Origin: an uncultured Pelagibacteraceae bacterium
GTDB lineage: Bacteria; Pseudomonadota; Alphaproteobacteria; Pelagibacterales; Pelagibacteraceae
Direction of reading: 5' to 3'
Length of the DNA stretch: 64,000 nt
Assembly: GCA_902619675.1 (NCBI GenBank)
Contig: CACNFA010000001.1
Span: forward strand, 1 to 64,000
Positions 10,144-20,904 of the stretch are shown here, piece by piece (the stretch's first letter is position 1; each line of letters opens with the position of its first letter). The notes under the pieces are model-generated. The model searched no databases. It was not told the DNA's origin and saw only the letters and a program-made list of their open reading frames with translations. The translations under genes and the position numbers were made by a program.

Positions 10144-11457
10144 TTAAATTTTTAATTTTGATTTTATTTTTTCAAGACTTAATAATTCACTCTTTGAGTT
10201 TAATTCCTTAAATTCAAATTTATCGCCGTCGGATTTAGAACCTATAATAATTTGATAAGGTATTCCGATTAAGTCATGCTTTTTAAATTTGTTAGACATA
10301 TTTTCATCAACATCATCTAACAATACGTCAATATTTTGTTTTTTAAGATTTTGGTATATTTGCACACCTTTTTCAAAGTTTTCTTTGTTATTTTTGCTTA
10401 TGCTTGGGATGATTACCACATCAAAAGGAGAGATAGATTTGGGCCATTTCATTACATTGTTATTATAATTTGCTTCAATAGTGGCTCCAACCAGTCTTGA
10501 AACACCAATACCATAAGAACCCATTTTAACAGAATTTTTTTTTCCGTTTTGATCATCAATAAGGCAATTCATTGGCTTAGAATATTTGTCACTGAAATAA
10601 AAGATGTGACCAACCTCAATACCTTTAGTGGTCATTTGGTTTTCTTTTTTAACATTTTTATCAAAATCTTCCTTTTTGTATTTTTCATCTGTTACAGCAT
10701 ATATTTTTGTAAAATCACCTCTCATCTTTTTAAGAGATGCATCATTTAATTTATATTGAGTAAGATCAATCTCAAAAATATTTTTATCAGCATAAATTTT
10801 ACTCTCTCCTGTTTCAGCTAAAATAATAAATTCATGTGAGAGATCTCCTCCAATAGGTCCTGTGTCTGCTGCCATCGGAATAGCTTTTAAACCTAATCTA
10901 TTAAATGTTTTTAGGTAAGAATAAAACATTTTATTATAAGATTTTTTTGCATCCTCATCAGATAAATCAAAAGAGTATGCGTCTTTCATATAAAATTCTT
11001 TACATCTCATAACTCCAAATCTTGGTCTTATCTCATCTCTAAATTTCCACTGAATATGATAAAGAAGTTGCGGTAGTGATTTATAAGATTTTATACTTGA
11101 TCTAAATACGTCTGTAATTAGTTCTTCATTAGTTGGTCCATAAAGCATTTCTCTACCTTGACGATCTTTTATTCTTAACATTTCTTCCCCATAATCATCA
11201 TACCTGCCACTTTCTTTCCATATTTCTGATGATTGTATAGTAGGCATAAGCATTTCTTGAGCACCAATAGAATTTTGTTCTTCTCTTACAATTTGTTCAA
11301 TTTTTTTCATTACTTTAAAACCCAAAGGAAGCCATGAGTATATGCCTGCGGAGGATTGTTTAATCATACCCGTTCTTAGCATTAATTGATGTGATTTTAT
11401 TTTTGCCTCTGCAGGTAGGTCTTTTGTGATAGGTATAAATAATTTTGAAAGATACAT
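10144..11457 (-). CDS. proS: prolyl-tRNA synthetase (short form)
   Basis: LMLRTGMIKQSSAGIYSWLPLGFKVMKKIE; GPTNEELITDVFR; RFGVMRCKEFYMKDAYSF. Confidence 0.96.
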   Translation of the reverse strand: MYLSKLFIPITKDLPAEAKIKSHQLMLRTGMIKQSSAGIYSWLPLGFKVMKKIEQIVREEQNSIGAQEMLMPTIQSSEIWKESGRYDDYGEEMLRIKDRQGREMLYGPTNEELITDVFRSSIKSYKSLPQLLYHIQWKFRDEIRPRFGVMRCKEFYMKDAYSFDLSDEDAKKSYNKMFYSYLKTFNRLGLKAIPMAADTGPIGGDLSHEFIILAETGESKIYADKNIFEIDLTQYKLNDASLKKMRGDFTKIYAVTDEKYKKEDFDKNVKKENQMTTKGIEVGHIFYFSDKYSKPMNCLIDDQNGKKNSVKMGSYGIGVSRLVGATIEANYNNNVMKWPKSISPFDVVIIPSISKNNKENFEKGVQIYQNLKKQNIDVLLDDVDENMSNKFKKHDLIGIPYQIIIGSKSDGDKFEFKELNSKSELLSLEKIKSKLKI

Positions 11458-11711
11458 TACTGTAAAAATTCTCTTAAATTTAGCAAATCAATTTTAACAA
11501 GATAATATATCACTATAAAAATTATAGAAGTAATTATAGTGGTAATTAAAAATTTTTTTGCTATTTTTGGATTTTTTGGAGCTCCAGGATCTGCTCCTTC
11601 TATTTTTTCTTTAAAAACTTCTTTATTTGATTGAATTCCCACTGGTAAAACTGAAAAAAAAATTATCCACCAGATTAAGACATAAACAATAATAGAACCT
11701 GTTATCCCCAT
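11457..11711 (-). CDS. DUF1467 family membrane protein
   Basis: Short two-TM protein, VLIWWIIFFSVLPVGIQSN motif, between proS and rnj. Confidence 0.8.
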   Translation of the reverse strand: MGITGSIIVYVLIWWIIFFSVLPVGIQSNKEVFKEKIEGADPGAPKNPKIAKKFLITTIITSIIFIVIYYLVKIDLLNLREFLQ

Positions 11712-13372
11712 CAGATTCTTGCAATATTTACATTTGTAAAAGGTTTTTTTCCAGTTTTTTCTCTTACGATTCTTCTACAATTTTGTTTAAGTGTATCTAT
11801 AAAGTTTTTTTGCTGTTTTTTATTGTCCATTGAAAAGGTTCTGCAAATACTAAGTATTTCATCCTCTATGTCAAAAATGAAATTATGATCTTCATTTTTT
11901 TCAGGTATACCTCGATAAGAAATTATTGGTTTTTTTATTTTGCCGTTATTAGAAATTATTAAAGTAATTTCTAAATATCCATTAATTGAAATATTTTTTC
12001 TATCTTTTATTGATGGAGAGTCTGTTTCCACATTTACATTTCCATCTAAATAAATTTTTCCAGATGGAGCTTTGTCAATTATTTGAGGTTTGTCTCCAGG
12101 TAAAATCTTAATAACATCTCCATTTTCAATTAATAGAGTTTTTGGAACTTGCATTTCTTTTGCAAACGCTACGTGCTCGGCCATATGTCGGTGTTCCCCA
12201 TGCACTGGTATTACGCACTGTGGTTTTACCCAGTTATACATATCTTTAAGATCATCTCTATTAGGATGGCCTGAAACATGAACAAATGCATTTTCTTCAC
12301 TTATCATTTCTATTTTATTTCTTACGATTAAGTTTTGTAAGTGATAAAGTTTTTTTTCATTACCTGGAATAATTTTTGATGAAAAAATAACACAATCACC
12401 GCTTTCTAAGTTTACATCTGGATGAATACCATTTACTATTCTGTTCATGGCTCCCATTGGTTCACCCTGACTACCAGTAGCCAAATATAAAATTTTATTT
12501 TTAGGTATTTTTTTTGCGTCTTTAGGCTCTAATGGTTCAATGAGGCCTTGAAGATAACCACATTTTCTTGCAGCCTTATATATTCTCTGCATTGACCGCC
12601 CAACTAGGCAAATGCTTCTCCCAGTTTTTTTTGCGCAGTAAAAAATGGTCTCCATTCTCGCTACGTTTGAAGCGAAAGATGTTACGAGAATTCTATTAGT
12701 TTTTAATTCCATAATTCTTTGCAGACTATCTCTAACTTCAGATTCTGATCCTGCTCTTCCTGGGCTAAAAATGTTTGTGGAGTCGCAAATCATTGCCGAG
12801 ACGCCTTTTTTTCCAATCGATTTTAGTTTTTGTTCATCGATTTGAGTTCCAATCAATGGGTTGGGATCTATCTTCCAGTCTCCAGTATGAAGTATTGTAC
12901 CTAGGGGTGTTTTTATACTTAAACCATTAGGCTCTAAAATTGAGTGAGTTAAACTTACAAAGTCGATCTCAAACTCACCTAATTTAATTTTACCATTAAG
13001 TGGTACCACTTCTAAAAATGAGGAAATGTCAATTTTTTTTTCTTTAAACTTTTCTAATAAAAGCGCAGCTGTAAAAGGTGTTGCAAAAATTTTACATTTT
13101 AACGATGGCCATATGTGAGCAACTGCACCAATATGATCTTCATGGGCATGTGTTAAAACAATTCCAAGTAAATCTTTCTTTCTATCAATAATAAATCCTG
13201 CATCTGGCATAATCAAATCTATACCTGGAACTGAGTCATCTGCAAAAGAAACACCCATATCAACTATTATCCATTTTTGATTATCTTCTTTCCCATAAGC
13301 ATACAAATTCATATTTCCTCCTATCTCACCTGAACCGCCTAGGGGGCAGAAAATTAACTCTTCATTATTCAT
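11711..13372 (-). CDS. rnj: ribonuclease J
   Basis: metallo-beta-lactamase LTHAHEDHIGAV, VHVSGHPNRDDL, IPVHGEHRHMAEH. Confidence 0.93.
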   Translation of the reverse strand: MNNEELIFCPLGGSGEIGGNMNLYAYGKEDNQKWIIVDMGVSFADDSVPGIDLIMPDAGFIIDRKKDLLGIVLTHAHEDHIGAVAHIWPSLKCKIFATPFTAALLLEKFKEKKIDISSFLEVVPLNGKIKLGEFEIDFVSLTHSILEPNGLSIKTPLGTILHTGDWKIDPNPLIGTQIDEQKLKSIGKKGVSAMICDSTNIFSPGRAGSESEVRDSLQRIMELKTNRILVTSFASNVARMETIFYCAKKTGRSICLVGRSMQRIYKAARKCGYLQGLIEPLEPKDAKKIPKNKILYLATGSQGEPMGAMNRIVNGIHPDVNLESGDCVIFSSKIIPGNEKKLYHLQNLIVRNKIEMISEENAFVHVSGHPNRDDLKDMYNWVKPQCVIPVHGEHRHMAEHVAFAKEMQVPKTLLIENGDVIKILPGDKPQIIDKAPSGKIYLDGNVNVETDSPSIKDRKNISINGYLEITLIISNNGKIKKPIISYRGIPEKNEDHNFIFDIEDEILSICRTFSMDNKKQQKNFIDTLKQNCRRIVREKTGKKPFTNVNIARI

Positions 13373-14115
13373 AATAGTTTCTCATAAACTTTTGAAATTC
13401 CTTTAATCGTAATATTTTGATCTACTAAAACTTTTTTTTTAATTATGTTTTTAAAAAAAATTGCATATCCACCAGTAAGTATTATCTTATAATTCATCTT
13501 CCATTTTAAGGTTATCTTATTTATTATATTATTTATTAAGCCTTCATACCCCCAAATAAACCCTGCATTTAATGCATCTTTTGTATTTTTACCATAACTC
13601 TTTTGTTTATTTTTAAGATTAAACATAGGAAGAAGTGCAGTAGATTGACTTAAATTTTTCATTGATAATTTAACACCTGGTGCAATTACTCCACCTTCGT
13701 ATACTCCATTTTTTATAATATCAAAAGTAGTTGCTGTACCAAAATCAATAATTAAACAATTTCTAAACTTTTTCCCTTCTATTGAATTGACTATTCTATC
13801 TGAGCCCAATTGACTCAGGTTCTTGATGTTGATTTTAATTAGTTTTTTTAAATTAAATTGTTTAATCTCATATAATTTATATTTTTTTCCTTTCAAATTA
13901 TGTTTAATCTTTTTAAATGCTGAGGGCACAACGCTTGAAAATAAGATTTCTTTTTTAACATTTTTATTTATAAGATTTTTAAAGATTTTTTTAATATCTT
14001 GATTAGAAAACATCTTTTTTGTGTCTAAAATTATCGATTTTACGATTTTAGATTTTTTATTTAATAAACAAATTCTTGTGGATGTATTTCCAATATCGCC
14101 TACGATGTATTGCAT
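13369..14115 (-). CDS. coaX: type III pantothenate kinase
   Basis: VGDIGNTSTRICL, DFGTATTFDII, GGVIAPGVKLSMKNLSQSTALLP. Confidence 0.93.
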   Translation of the reverse strand: MQYIVGDIGNTSTRICLLNKKSKIVKSIILDTKKMFSNQDIKKIFKNLINKNVKKEILFSSVVPSAFKKIKHNLKGKKYKLYEIKQFNLKKLIKINIKNLSQLGSDRIVNSIEGKKFRNCLIIDFGTATTFDIIKNGVYEGGVIAPGVKLSMKNLSQSTALLPMFNLKNKQKSYGKNTKDALNAGFIWGYEGLINNIINKITLKWKMNYKIILTGGYAIFFKNIIKKKVLVDQNITIKGISKVYEKLL

Positions 14116-14118
14116 TTT

Positions 14119-14682
14119 TTATCTATACATCCTTTTAAGTTCTAAAAAAGACATTTTCTTAATTTGATCTAATAATTTCTCATACGCATCCAAAATAATC
14201 TTTAATATTTTTTTATTACTAATTTTCTTATTAATTATATTTTTTAAACACGTAGATTGAAAGCTTTTGTTTTGTGGTGCAAAATTAGTATTTAATCCAA
14301 TACCTATGATTAAATAATCAAATTCTTTAAATCTTATTAATTCTTGTAATATTCCGCAAAATTTATTTTTTTTAAAAAACAAGTCATTAGGCCATTTTAT
14401 TTTTATTTTTTTTTTAATTTTCTTTGAGATCAATTTTTTAAGTAAAAATGCATTTAAAATTGCAAATTGTCTAAAGTTAATCTTTTTTTGATCTAATCTA
14501 AAAAATAAAGTAATAAATAGATTTCCTTTTTGTGAGATCCACTTTTTGTTTATTCTACCTCTTCCGCCTGTTTGTTTTTCTGACATAATTAAAGTTGGTT
14601 TAGAATAATTTCTTTTAATTAACTTAATTGCAATATCATTAGTGCTTTTCACTATTTTAAATTTTTTAAGCTTTATTTTCAT
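14119..14682 (-). CDS. birA: biotin--[acetyl-CoA-carboxylase] ligase (no HTH domain)
   Basis: KQTGGRGRINKKWISQKGNLF; KWPNDLFF; IGIGLNTN. Confidence 0.92.
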   Translation of the reverse strand: MKIKLKKFKIVKSTNDIAIKLIKRNYSKPTLIMSEKQTGGRGRINKKWISQKGNLFITLFFRLDQKKINFRQFAILNAFLLKKLISKKIKKKIKIKWPNDLFFKKNKFCGILQELIRFKEFDYLIIGIGLNTNFAPQNKSFQSTCLKNIINKKISNKKILKIILDAYEKLLDQIKKMSFLELKRMYR

Positions 14683-16097
14683 TAATTCACAAACAAGGAA
14701 GTAACAAAATTATTAAATATTGAAGGATATAAAAAAAATGTTACTAGTATTACGCAACTAACAAGCACCGAAAATTGAGCGCTTTTATTTTTTGTAGACT
14801 CAAAAGAAATGACGCTATCGTCGAAATAAACCGTTTTTATAATCTTAAGATAATAAAATGCTGACATCACAGTAGTTAATAATCCAATTATTGCTAATGG
14901 ATACATTTTTTGCTCCAATACAGAAGCAAAAACATAAAATTTTGCAAAGAACCCCCCTAAAGGTGGTACCCCAGCTAAAGAAAATAAAATTATTAATAAA
15001 GATATAGCTAATATTGGATGCTTTTTTGAAATTCCTGATAAATCTGAAATATTTTCTTTATATTGACCATCTTTTTTTAATAAATAAAGACATGAAAAAG
15101 CACCTATATTCATAATTACATAAATTGATATATATGTAATTGCGCTTTGGTATCCCGAAATAACCCCTGTTGCTACGCCAGCTAATGCATATCCAATGTG
15201 CCCTATTGAGCTATAAGCTAACAATCTCTTCAGATTTTTTTGGACCATGGCAGCTACTGCGCCTAAGATCATTGAGGCAATTGATAAAAAAATTATAATT
15301 GTTTGCCACTCAAGTAAAATATTTGAAAACGGTATAAACATGAATTTAATTAGTAAAGCTAGTCCAGCCACTTTTGGAACCACTGCAAAATAACTAGTAA
15401 TAGAAGTTGGAGCACCCTCGTATACATCTGGTGTCCACATATGAAAAGGAACCGCTGAAACTTTAAATGCAAGACCAACTAAAATGAATACCATTGCAAA
15501 TACCGCTCCTTTGTTATCTTTATAAAGTTGATCCGCTATTAAATCAAAATTTGTTGAGCCGGTAAAACCATAAAGAAGTGAACATCCATATAACAATAAA
15601 CCAGATGATAATGCGCTTAAAACAAAATACTTTATTCCAGACTCAGTTGATCTTAAATTATCTCTATCAATTGAGGCTAGAATATAAAGCGACAAAGATT
15701 GAAGCTCTAAACCTAAATAAAAAAGTATTAAATCATTTGCACTCACCATAAAAAACATGCCAAGTATTGAAAGCAAAATAATTATTGGATATTCAAATTT
15801 ATCTAATTTATTATCCATTATAAAAGTCTTTGATGAATTCAGAACAAAAAAAGATGAAACAAGTATTAAAATTTTAAAATAATTTGAAAAAGCATCTCTA
15901 GTGAAACTATCTAAGAATATTTTAACCTCATTATTTGAATTACTTAAAATAATTACAATAGTTGTAATAATAATTAAAGAAGTGAGATTAAATATAATAT
16001 TAAAACTTTTTTTAATAAAAACTCCAAGCATAAGTATAATGAAAATAGAGAGTGATAAAAAAATTTCAGGAAACAATATGTTGAGATTAAAAATCAT
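14682..16097 (-). CDS. nuoN: NADH-quinone oxidoreductase subunit N
   Basis: ELQSLSLYILA, PFHMWTPDVYEGAPTSIT; nuo operon context. Confidence 0.96.
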   Translation of the reverse strand: MIFNLNILFPEIFLSLSIFIILMLGVFIKKSFNIIFNLTSLIIITTIVIILSNSNNEVKIFLDSFTRDAFSNYFKILILVSSFFVLNSSKTFIMDNKLDKFEYPIIILLSILGMFFMVSANDLILFYLGLELQSLSLYILASIDRDNLRSTESGIKYFVLSALSSGLLLYGCSLLYGFTGSTNFDLIADQLYKDNKGAVFAMVFILVGLAFKVSAVPFHMWTPDVYEGAPTSITSYFAVVPKVAGLALLIKFMFIPFSNILLEWQTIIIFLSIASMILGAVAAMVQKNLKRLLAYSSIGHIGYALAGVATGVISGYQSAITYISIYVIMNIGAFSCLYLLKKDGQYKENISDLSGISKKHPILAISLLIILFSLAGVPPLGGFFAKFYVFASVLEQKMYPLAIIGLLTTVMSAFYYLKIIKTVYFDDSVISFESTKNKSAQFSVLVSCVILVTFFLYPSIFNNFVTSLFVN

Positions 16098-16099
16098 GT

Positions 16100-17578
16100 T
16101 TAATTTGCATTAAGCGCTGACTGATAATTATCAATCAAACTATTAACTGAAACACTAAAAGTCTCCATTAAAGGAGCGGGGAAAAAACCAAAAAAAATTA
16201 CGAAAAAAGCTAAAGATGCTAGCATAGCAATTTCAGACTTATTTACATCATTTAGTTTTTTTATTTCAGAATTATTTGTTACTCCAAAAATTATTCTTTT
16301 AGTAAGCCAGAGCATATATGCTGCTCCCAATACTACACCAAACGTTCCTAACATTGCAGCTAAATAGTTTTTTTGAAAAGCACCTGTTAAAATAAGAAAC
16401 TCTCCCAGAAAACCTGATGTTCCAGGCAAACCTAGCGCAGCCAAAGCGAAAACTAGAAATAGAAAAGAATATTTTGGTAAATAATTAACTAAACCTCCAT
16501 ATGTGCTAATCATTCTAGAGTGAAGCCTGTCATAAACAACTCCAACACATAAAAATAAAGCAGCAGATATAAGACCGTGGCTTATCATTTGATAAATACT
16601 TCCTTCAATACCTTGTTTTGTTAGAGTAAAAATTCCTAAAGTTACATAACCCATGTGGGCTACTGATGAGTAGGCAATTAATTTTTTCATATCATCTTGC
16701 ATTAATGCTACTAATGAGGTGTAAATTATTGCAATAATACTTAATATATAAATTAGAGGAGTAAAAAACTCTGATGCTAATGGAAACATTGGAATTGAAA
16801 ATCTTAAAAAACCATAGCCGGCCATTTTTAATAGAATAGCCGCAAGTATTACAGAGCCTGCAGTTGGTGCCTCTACATGAGCATCTGGCAACCAAGTATG
16901 GACAGGCCACATAGGCATTTTTACAGCAAAAGAACTTAAAAAAGCTAGCCATAATAAATTTTGGTAATCTTTTGGTATTTTTATCTCATAAATTTCTGTT
17001 ATATCGGTCGTTCCGGTAAGCCAATAAATGACAATTATAGCTGCTAACATTAAAACTGATCCAAGCAGTGTAAATAAAAAAAATTTAAATGCTGAATAAA
17101 CTCTTCTTGGGCCTCCCCATACTCCTATGATTAAAAACATTGGGATTAAACCTGCTTCAAAAAATAAATAAAAAATTACTAAATCAAGCGAGCAAAATAC
17201 TCCAATCATAAATGTCTCAAGAATTAAAATGGCTATTAAAAATTCTTTTAATCTTAATTTAATACTGTTGACACAAGAAATTATGCATATAGGTGTAATA
17301 AAAGCGGTTAAAACTATGAACAAGATTGATATTCCGTCCACACCCAATTTAAATTTTATAAAATTATTTATCCAAGATTTTTCCTCTATAAATTGAAATT
17401 CAGGAGTATTAATGTCTAGTGAATACCATAAAAAAAGTGATAGTGTTAAAGTTGCTATACTACTAAACAAAGAAATATAAATTGCACTGTAATTGTTTTT
17501 TTTTTCTTTTGATAAAAATATAAAAAAAGAACTTATTAATGGTAAAAAAATTAAAGTTGATAAGATAGGAAAATTCAT
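16100..17578 (-). CDS. nuoM: NADH-quinone oxidoreductase subunit M
   Basis: VHTWLPDAHVEAPTAGSVILAAILLKMAGYG. Confidence 0.97.
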   Translation of the reverse strand: MNFPILSTLIFLPLISSFFIFLSKEKKNNYSAIYISLFSSIATLTLSLFLWYSLDINTPEFQFIEEKSWINNFIKFKLGVDGISILFIVLTAFITPICIISCVNSIKLRLKEFLIAILILETFMIGVFCSLDLVIFYLFFEAGLIPMFLIIGVWGGPRRVYSAFKFFLFTLLGSVLMLAAIIVIYWLTGTTDITEIYEIKIPKDYQNLLWLAFLSSFAVKMPMWPVHTWLPDAHVEAPTAGSVILAAILLKMAGYGFLRFSIPMFPLASEFFTPLIYILSIIAIIYTSLVALMQDDMKKLIAYSSVAHMGYVTLGIFTLTKQGIEGSIYQMISHGLISAALFLCVGVVYDRLHSRMISTYGGLVNYLPKYSFLFLVFALAALGLPGTSGFLGEFLILTGAFQKNYLAAMLGTFGVVLGAAYMLWLTKRIIFGVTNNSEIKKLNDVNKSEIAMLASLAFFVIFFGFFPAPLMETFSVSVNSLIDNYQSALNAN

Positions 17579-17579
17579 T

Positions 17580-19487
17580 TTATTTCAAAATCAGATAAGT
17601 AAGAAGAATAGATAAACCTAATAGCATTACGAAAGCATAATCATAAATAAATCCAGTTTGAAGACGGCCAGTGCGATTAGATAAAATTTTTATTAATTTT
17701 GAAATACCATCGGGTCCAAATTTATCTATAATACCGACGTCACCTATCTTCCAAAAAAATGAACCTATCTTTTTTGCAGGGTTTACAAAAATTTTTTCAT
17801 ATAATTCATCTATATACCATTTATTTAACAGAAAGTTATATAATGGAGTGTTTGTATTTTTTAAATCCATTAGAACTTCGGGTTTTAAAATATAAAAATA
17901 ATAGGAGATAGGTATTGTTATTAAAACTAATATAGGAGTAAGTAATAAGAACCAAAAAGGAATAGCATCATGTTTTATTTCATTTAAAAAAAAGATTGAA
18001 GTCTGCCAAAAATCATTACTGTGATGCCCGATAAAGATGTTTTTGAAAATGTATCCTGATAGGACCGCACCAGCACTTAAAAATACCAGAGGTAATAACA
18101 TTATGAGTGGTGACTCGTTAGTTTCATTAATGGAAAATTTTTTGTTGTTATAAGGACCATGAAATACTTTAAAAAACAATCTCCATGAATAAATTGAAGT
18201 AAGAACTGCTGTCAGAATACCTATTGTTGCGGCGTAATTTCCTAAAGAAGAATTTTTTAGATATGCAAACTCAATAATAGCATCCTTTGAATAAAACCCC
18301 GATAGAAAAGGAAATCCAGTTAAAGCTAAAGTTCCTATCAACATGAACAAATAAGTAAAAGGTAATTTCTTTCTTACTCCTCCCATATTTCTAATATCTT
18401 GTTCATCCTTGAATGCATGAATAACAGAGCCAGCACCTAAAAATAAAAGTGCCTTAAAGAAAGCATGAGTGAATAAATGAAACATCGCTACATGGTATGC
18501 TCCTATACCTGTAGCAAAAAACATATATCCTAATTGACTACAAGTTGAATAGGCAACAATCTTTTTAATATCATTTTGAACTAAAGCAACAGAAGCGGCA
18601 AATAAAGCTGTTATCATTCCAATAATAGTTACCAGGTTTAAAGCTAAATGAGAGTATTCAAAAAGAGGAGAGCATCTTACAACAAGAAAAACGCCTGCTG
18701 TTACCATTGTTGCAGCATGAATTAAAGCTGAAACTGGTGTTGGACCTTCCATAGCATCTGGCAACCATGTATGAAGTAAAAATTGTGCAGATTTGCCCAT
18801 CGCTCCAATAAATAGAAAAATACAAATCAAAGTGATTAAATTTATTTCAATTCCTAAAAAAAATAACTTCTTCTCAGCAAAATTTTCAGTGGCTTGGAAG
18901 ACCTCTTCAAAATTAATTGTGCCAAAATAGTAGAATATTAAAAATATTCCAATTGCTAACCCGAAATCTCCAATTCTATTTACGATAAAAGCTTTAATTG
19001 CAGCATTATTTGCAGTTTCTTTTTTATACCAAAAACCTATTAAGAGATACGAGCATAAACCAACTCCTTCCCACCCAAAAAATAGTTGTAAAAAATTATC
19101 TGAAACTACCAATGCTAACATAGAAAATGTGAAAAGCGATAAGTAAGACATAAATCTTGGCTTATAAGGATCGTGGTTCATATATCCAATTGAATAAATG
19201 TGAACTAAAGCAGAAACAAAAGTCACTACCACTAACATTACAGAAGTTAAAGGATCGATGTTAATAGACCAATTAGCTGTAAAGCTTCCTGATGAAATCC
19301 ATTCAAATATTAAATAATTAGCATATATATCATTTTGGTATCCATTCCAAAAAACTAGTAAAGAAAAAATTGCTGAGATAACTACAAATAAACTTGTTGT
19401 AATTTCTGAGAAATATTTTGAGATAGATTTTCCAAAATATCCTATAAAAGCTCCAGCTAGCGGTAAAAATAATATAGCGTATTCCAT
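17580..19487 (-). CDS. nuoL: NADH-quinone oxidoreductase subunit L
   Basis: GWEGVGLCSYLLIGFWY; LLHTWLPDAMEGPTPVSALIHAATMVTAGVFLV. Confidence 0.97.
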   Translation of the reverse strand: MEYAILFLPLAGAFIGYFGKSISKYFSEITTSLFVVISAIFSLLVFWNGYQNDIYANYLIFEWISSGSFTANWSINIDPLTSVMLVVVTFVSALVHIYSIGYMNHDPYKPRFMSYLSLFTFSMLALVVSDNFLQLFFGWEGVGLCSYLLIGFWYKKETANNAAIKAFIVNRIGDFGLAIGIFLIFYYFGTINFEEVFQATENFAEKKLFFLGIEINLITLICIFLFIGAMGKSAQFLLHTWLPDAMEGPTPVSALIHAATMVTAGVFLVVRCSPLFEYSHLALNLVTIIGMITALFAASVALVQNDIKKIVAYSTCSQLGYMFFATGIGAYHVAMFHLFTHAFFKALLFLGAGSVIHAFKDEQDIRNMGGVRKKLPFTYLFMLIGTLALTGFPFLSGFYSKDAIIEFAYLKNSSLGNYAATIGILTAVLTSIYSWRLFFKVFHGPYNNKKFSINETNESPLIMLLPLVFLSAGAVLSGYIFKNIFIGHHSNDFWQTSIFFLNEIKHDAIPFWFLLLTPILVLITIPISYYFYILKPEVLMDLKNTNTPLYNFLLNKWYIDELYEKIFVNPAKKIGSFFWKIGDVGIIDKFGPDGISKLIKILSNRTGRLQTGFIYDYAFVMLLGLSILLTYLILK

Positions 19488-19799
19488 TTAACCCTTCATG
19501 CCGTGGATATCCTCAACTCTGATTGAACCTCTATTTCTGTAATAAACTACAATTATAGCAAGACCAATTGCTGCCTCAGCAGCTGCAACAGTTAAGATAA
19601 GCATAGTAAAAATTTGACCAACAATATCATTAGAAAAAATAGAAAACGATATCAAATTAATATTTACAGCTAGCAAAATAAGCTCAATAGACATCAAAAT
19701 AACTATGACGTTTTTTCTATTTAAAAAGATTCCAATAACTCCTAAAAAAAAGATTATTGCACCTAGTGATAAATAATGGCCTAAACCTATTTCAATCAT
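19488..19799 (-). CDS. nuoK: NADH-quinone oxidoreductase subunit K
   Basis: [34 protein letters not shown]. Confidence 0.96.
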   Translation of the reverse strand: MIEIGLGHYLSLGAIIFFLGVIGIFLNRKNVIVILMSIELILLAVNINLISFSIFSNDIVGQIFTMLILTVAAAEAAIGLAIIVVYYRNRGSIRVEDIHGMKG

Positions 19800-20418
19800 C
19801 TATCTTTACCCCTTCGTTAAACTTTACATCCTTAAGTTCTACTGCAGTAGATGGGCTTCTTGAAACTTGTTTAAAATAACTTTGCTTTTTTACTCCTATT
19901 CTCTCTCTAAAAGTGAGAAGAATAGCTCCTATCATTGCTAAAAGAAGAACTATTCCTGCTAATTGAAAGTATAATATGTAATCTGTATACATCACTAAAC
20001 CTAGTTGGTGAGTATTTGAGATATTTGAAAATACAAGTGAACTACTAGACATTACATCCTCTTTATATTTCCATCCACCTACTACAACTAACAGTTCAAG
20101 TAAGATTAATACACTGACTATTAAGCCAGTTGGTATATGAGTTGATTTTTTTCCTATAAACCATGACTGTTTTTGCTCTGCAACATTAAGCATCATAACA
20201 ACAAATAAAAATAAAACTGCAACAGCTCCAACATATACTATCAAAAGTATCATTCCCAAAAATTCAGCTCCTACCATGATAAATAAACACCCGACTGAAA
20301 TAAAATCTAGTATTAAAAAGAAAACTGAATTAATTGTGCTTCGTGACGTTATCACCATTAAAGAAGAGAAAATAGCTATAACTGAAAAGAAATAAAAAAA
20401 AATTGAGTGAACAATCAT
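19792..20418 (-). CDS. nuoJ: NADH-quinone oxidoreductase subunit J
   Basis: [42 protein letters not shown]. Confidence 0.96.
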   Translation of the reverse strand: MIVHSIFFYFFSVIAIFSSLMVITSRSTINSVFFLILDFISVGCLFIMVGAEFLGMILLIVYVGAVAVLFLFVVMMLNVAEQKQSWFIGKKSTHIPTGLIVSVLILLELLVVVGGWKYKEDVMSSSSLVFSNISNTHQLGLVMYTDYILYFQLAGIVLLLAMIGAILLTFRERIGVKKQSYFKQVSRSPSTAVELKDVKFNEGVKIDD

Positions 20419-20904
20419 CTATCTATATGGTTTATCTAGCTTAATGTTTTTCGCTAAAACAGACTCCCATCTATCACCATTATCTAAAAGTTTTTCTTTG
20501 TTGTAATAGAGTTCCTCTCTTGTCTCTGTAGCAAATTCAAAATTCGGTCCTTGAACTATGGCATCTACAGGACAAGACTCTTGGCAAAGTCCGCAATAAA
20601 TACATTTAAGCATATCTATATCATACCTAGTTGTTTTCCTGCTTCCATCTGCTCTCTCGCTCGACTCAATTGTTATAGCTTGAGCAGGACAAACGGCCTC
20701 ACACAATTTACAAGCAATACATCTTTCTTCACCATTAGGATATCTTCTTAAAGCATGTTCCCCTCTCATCCGAGGACTTATTGAGCCTTTTTCAAAAGGG
20801 TAATTAATAGTTTTTGATTTCTTGAATAATTCTTTTATAGCCATATATAACCCTGAAATAAATTCTACTAAAAAAATGATTTTCAAAATTCTATTTAGAC
20901 TCAT
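20419..20904 (-). CDS. nuoI: NADH-quinone oxidoreductase subunit I
   Basis: Two 4Fe-4S motifs [16 protein letters not shown] and [16 protein letters not shown]. Confidence 0.97.
   Translation of the reverse strand: MSLNRILKIIFLVEFISGLYMAIKELFKKSKTINYPFEKGSISPRMRGEHALRRYPNGEERCIACKLCEAVCPAQAITIESSERADGSRKTTRYDIDMLKCIYCGLCQESCPVDAIVQGPNFEFATETREELYYNKEKLLDNGDRWESVLAKNIKLDKPYR

Noticed and set aside
9478-10155. 225-aa plus-strand ORF opposite lolC
   Set aside because: Mirror-frame artefact of an AT-rich gene: a low-complexity Lys/Phe/Leu/Ser-rich product with no recognisable domain, fully antisense to a clear LolC/E ORF.
16692-16952. 86-aa same-strand alternate-frame ORF within nuoM (Cys-rich)
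   Set aside because: Out-of-frame reading of nuoM with no independent start signal; the Cys content reflects frame-shifted codons.
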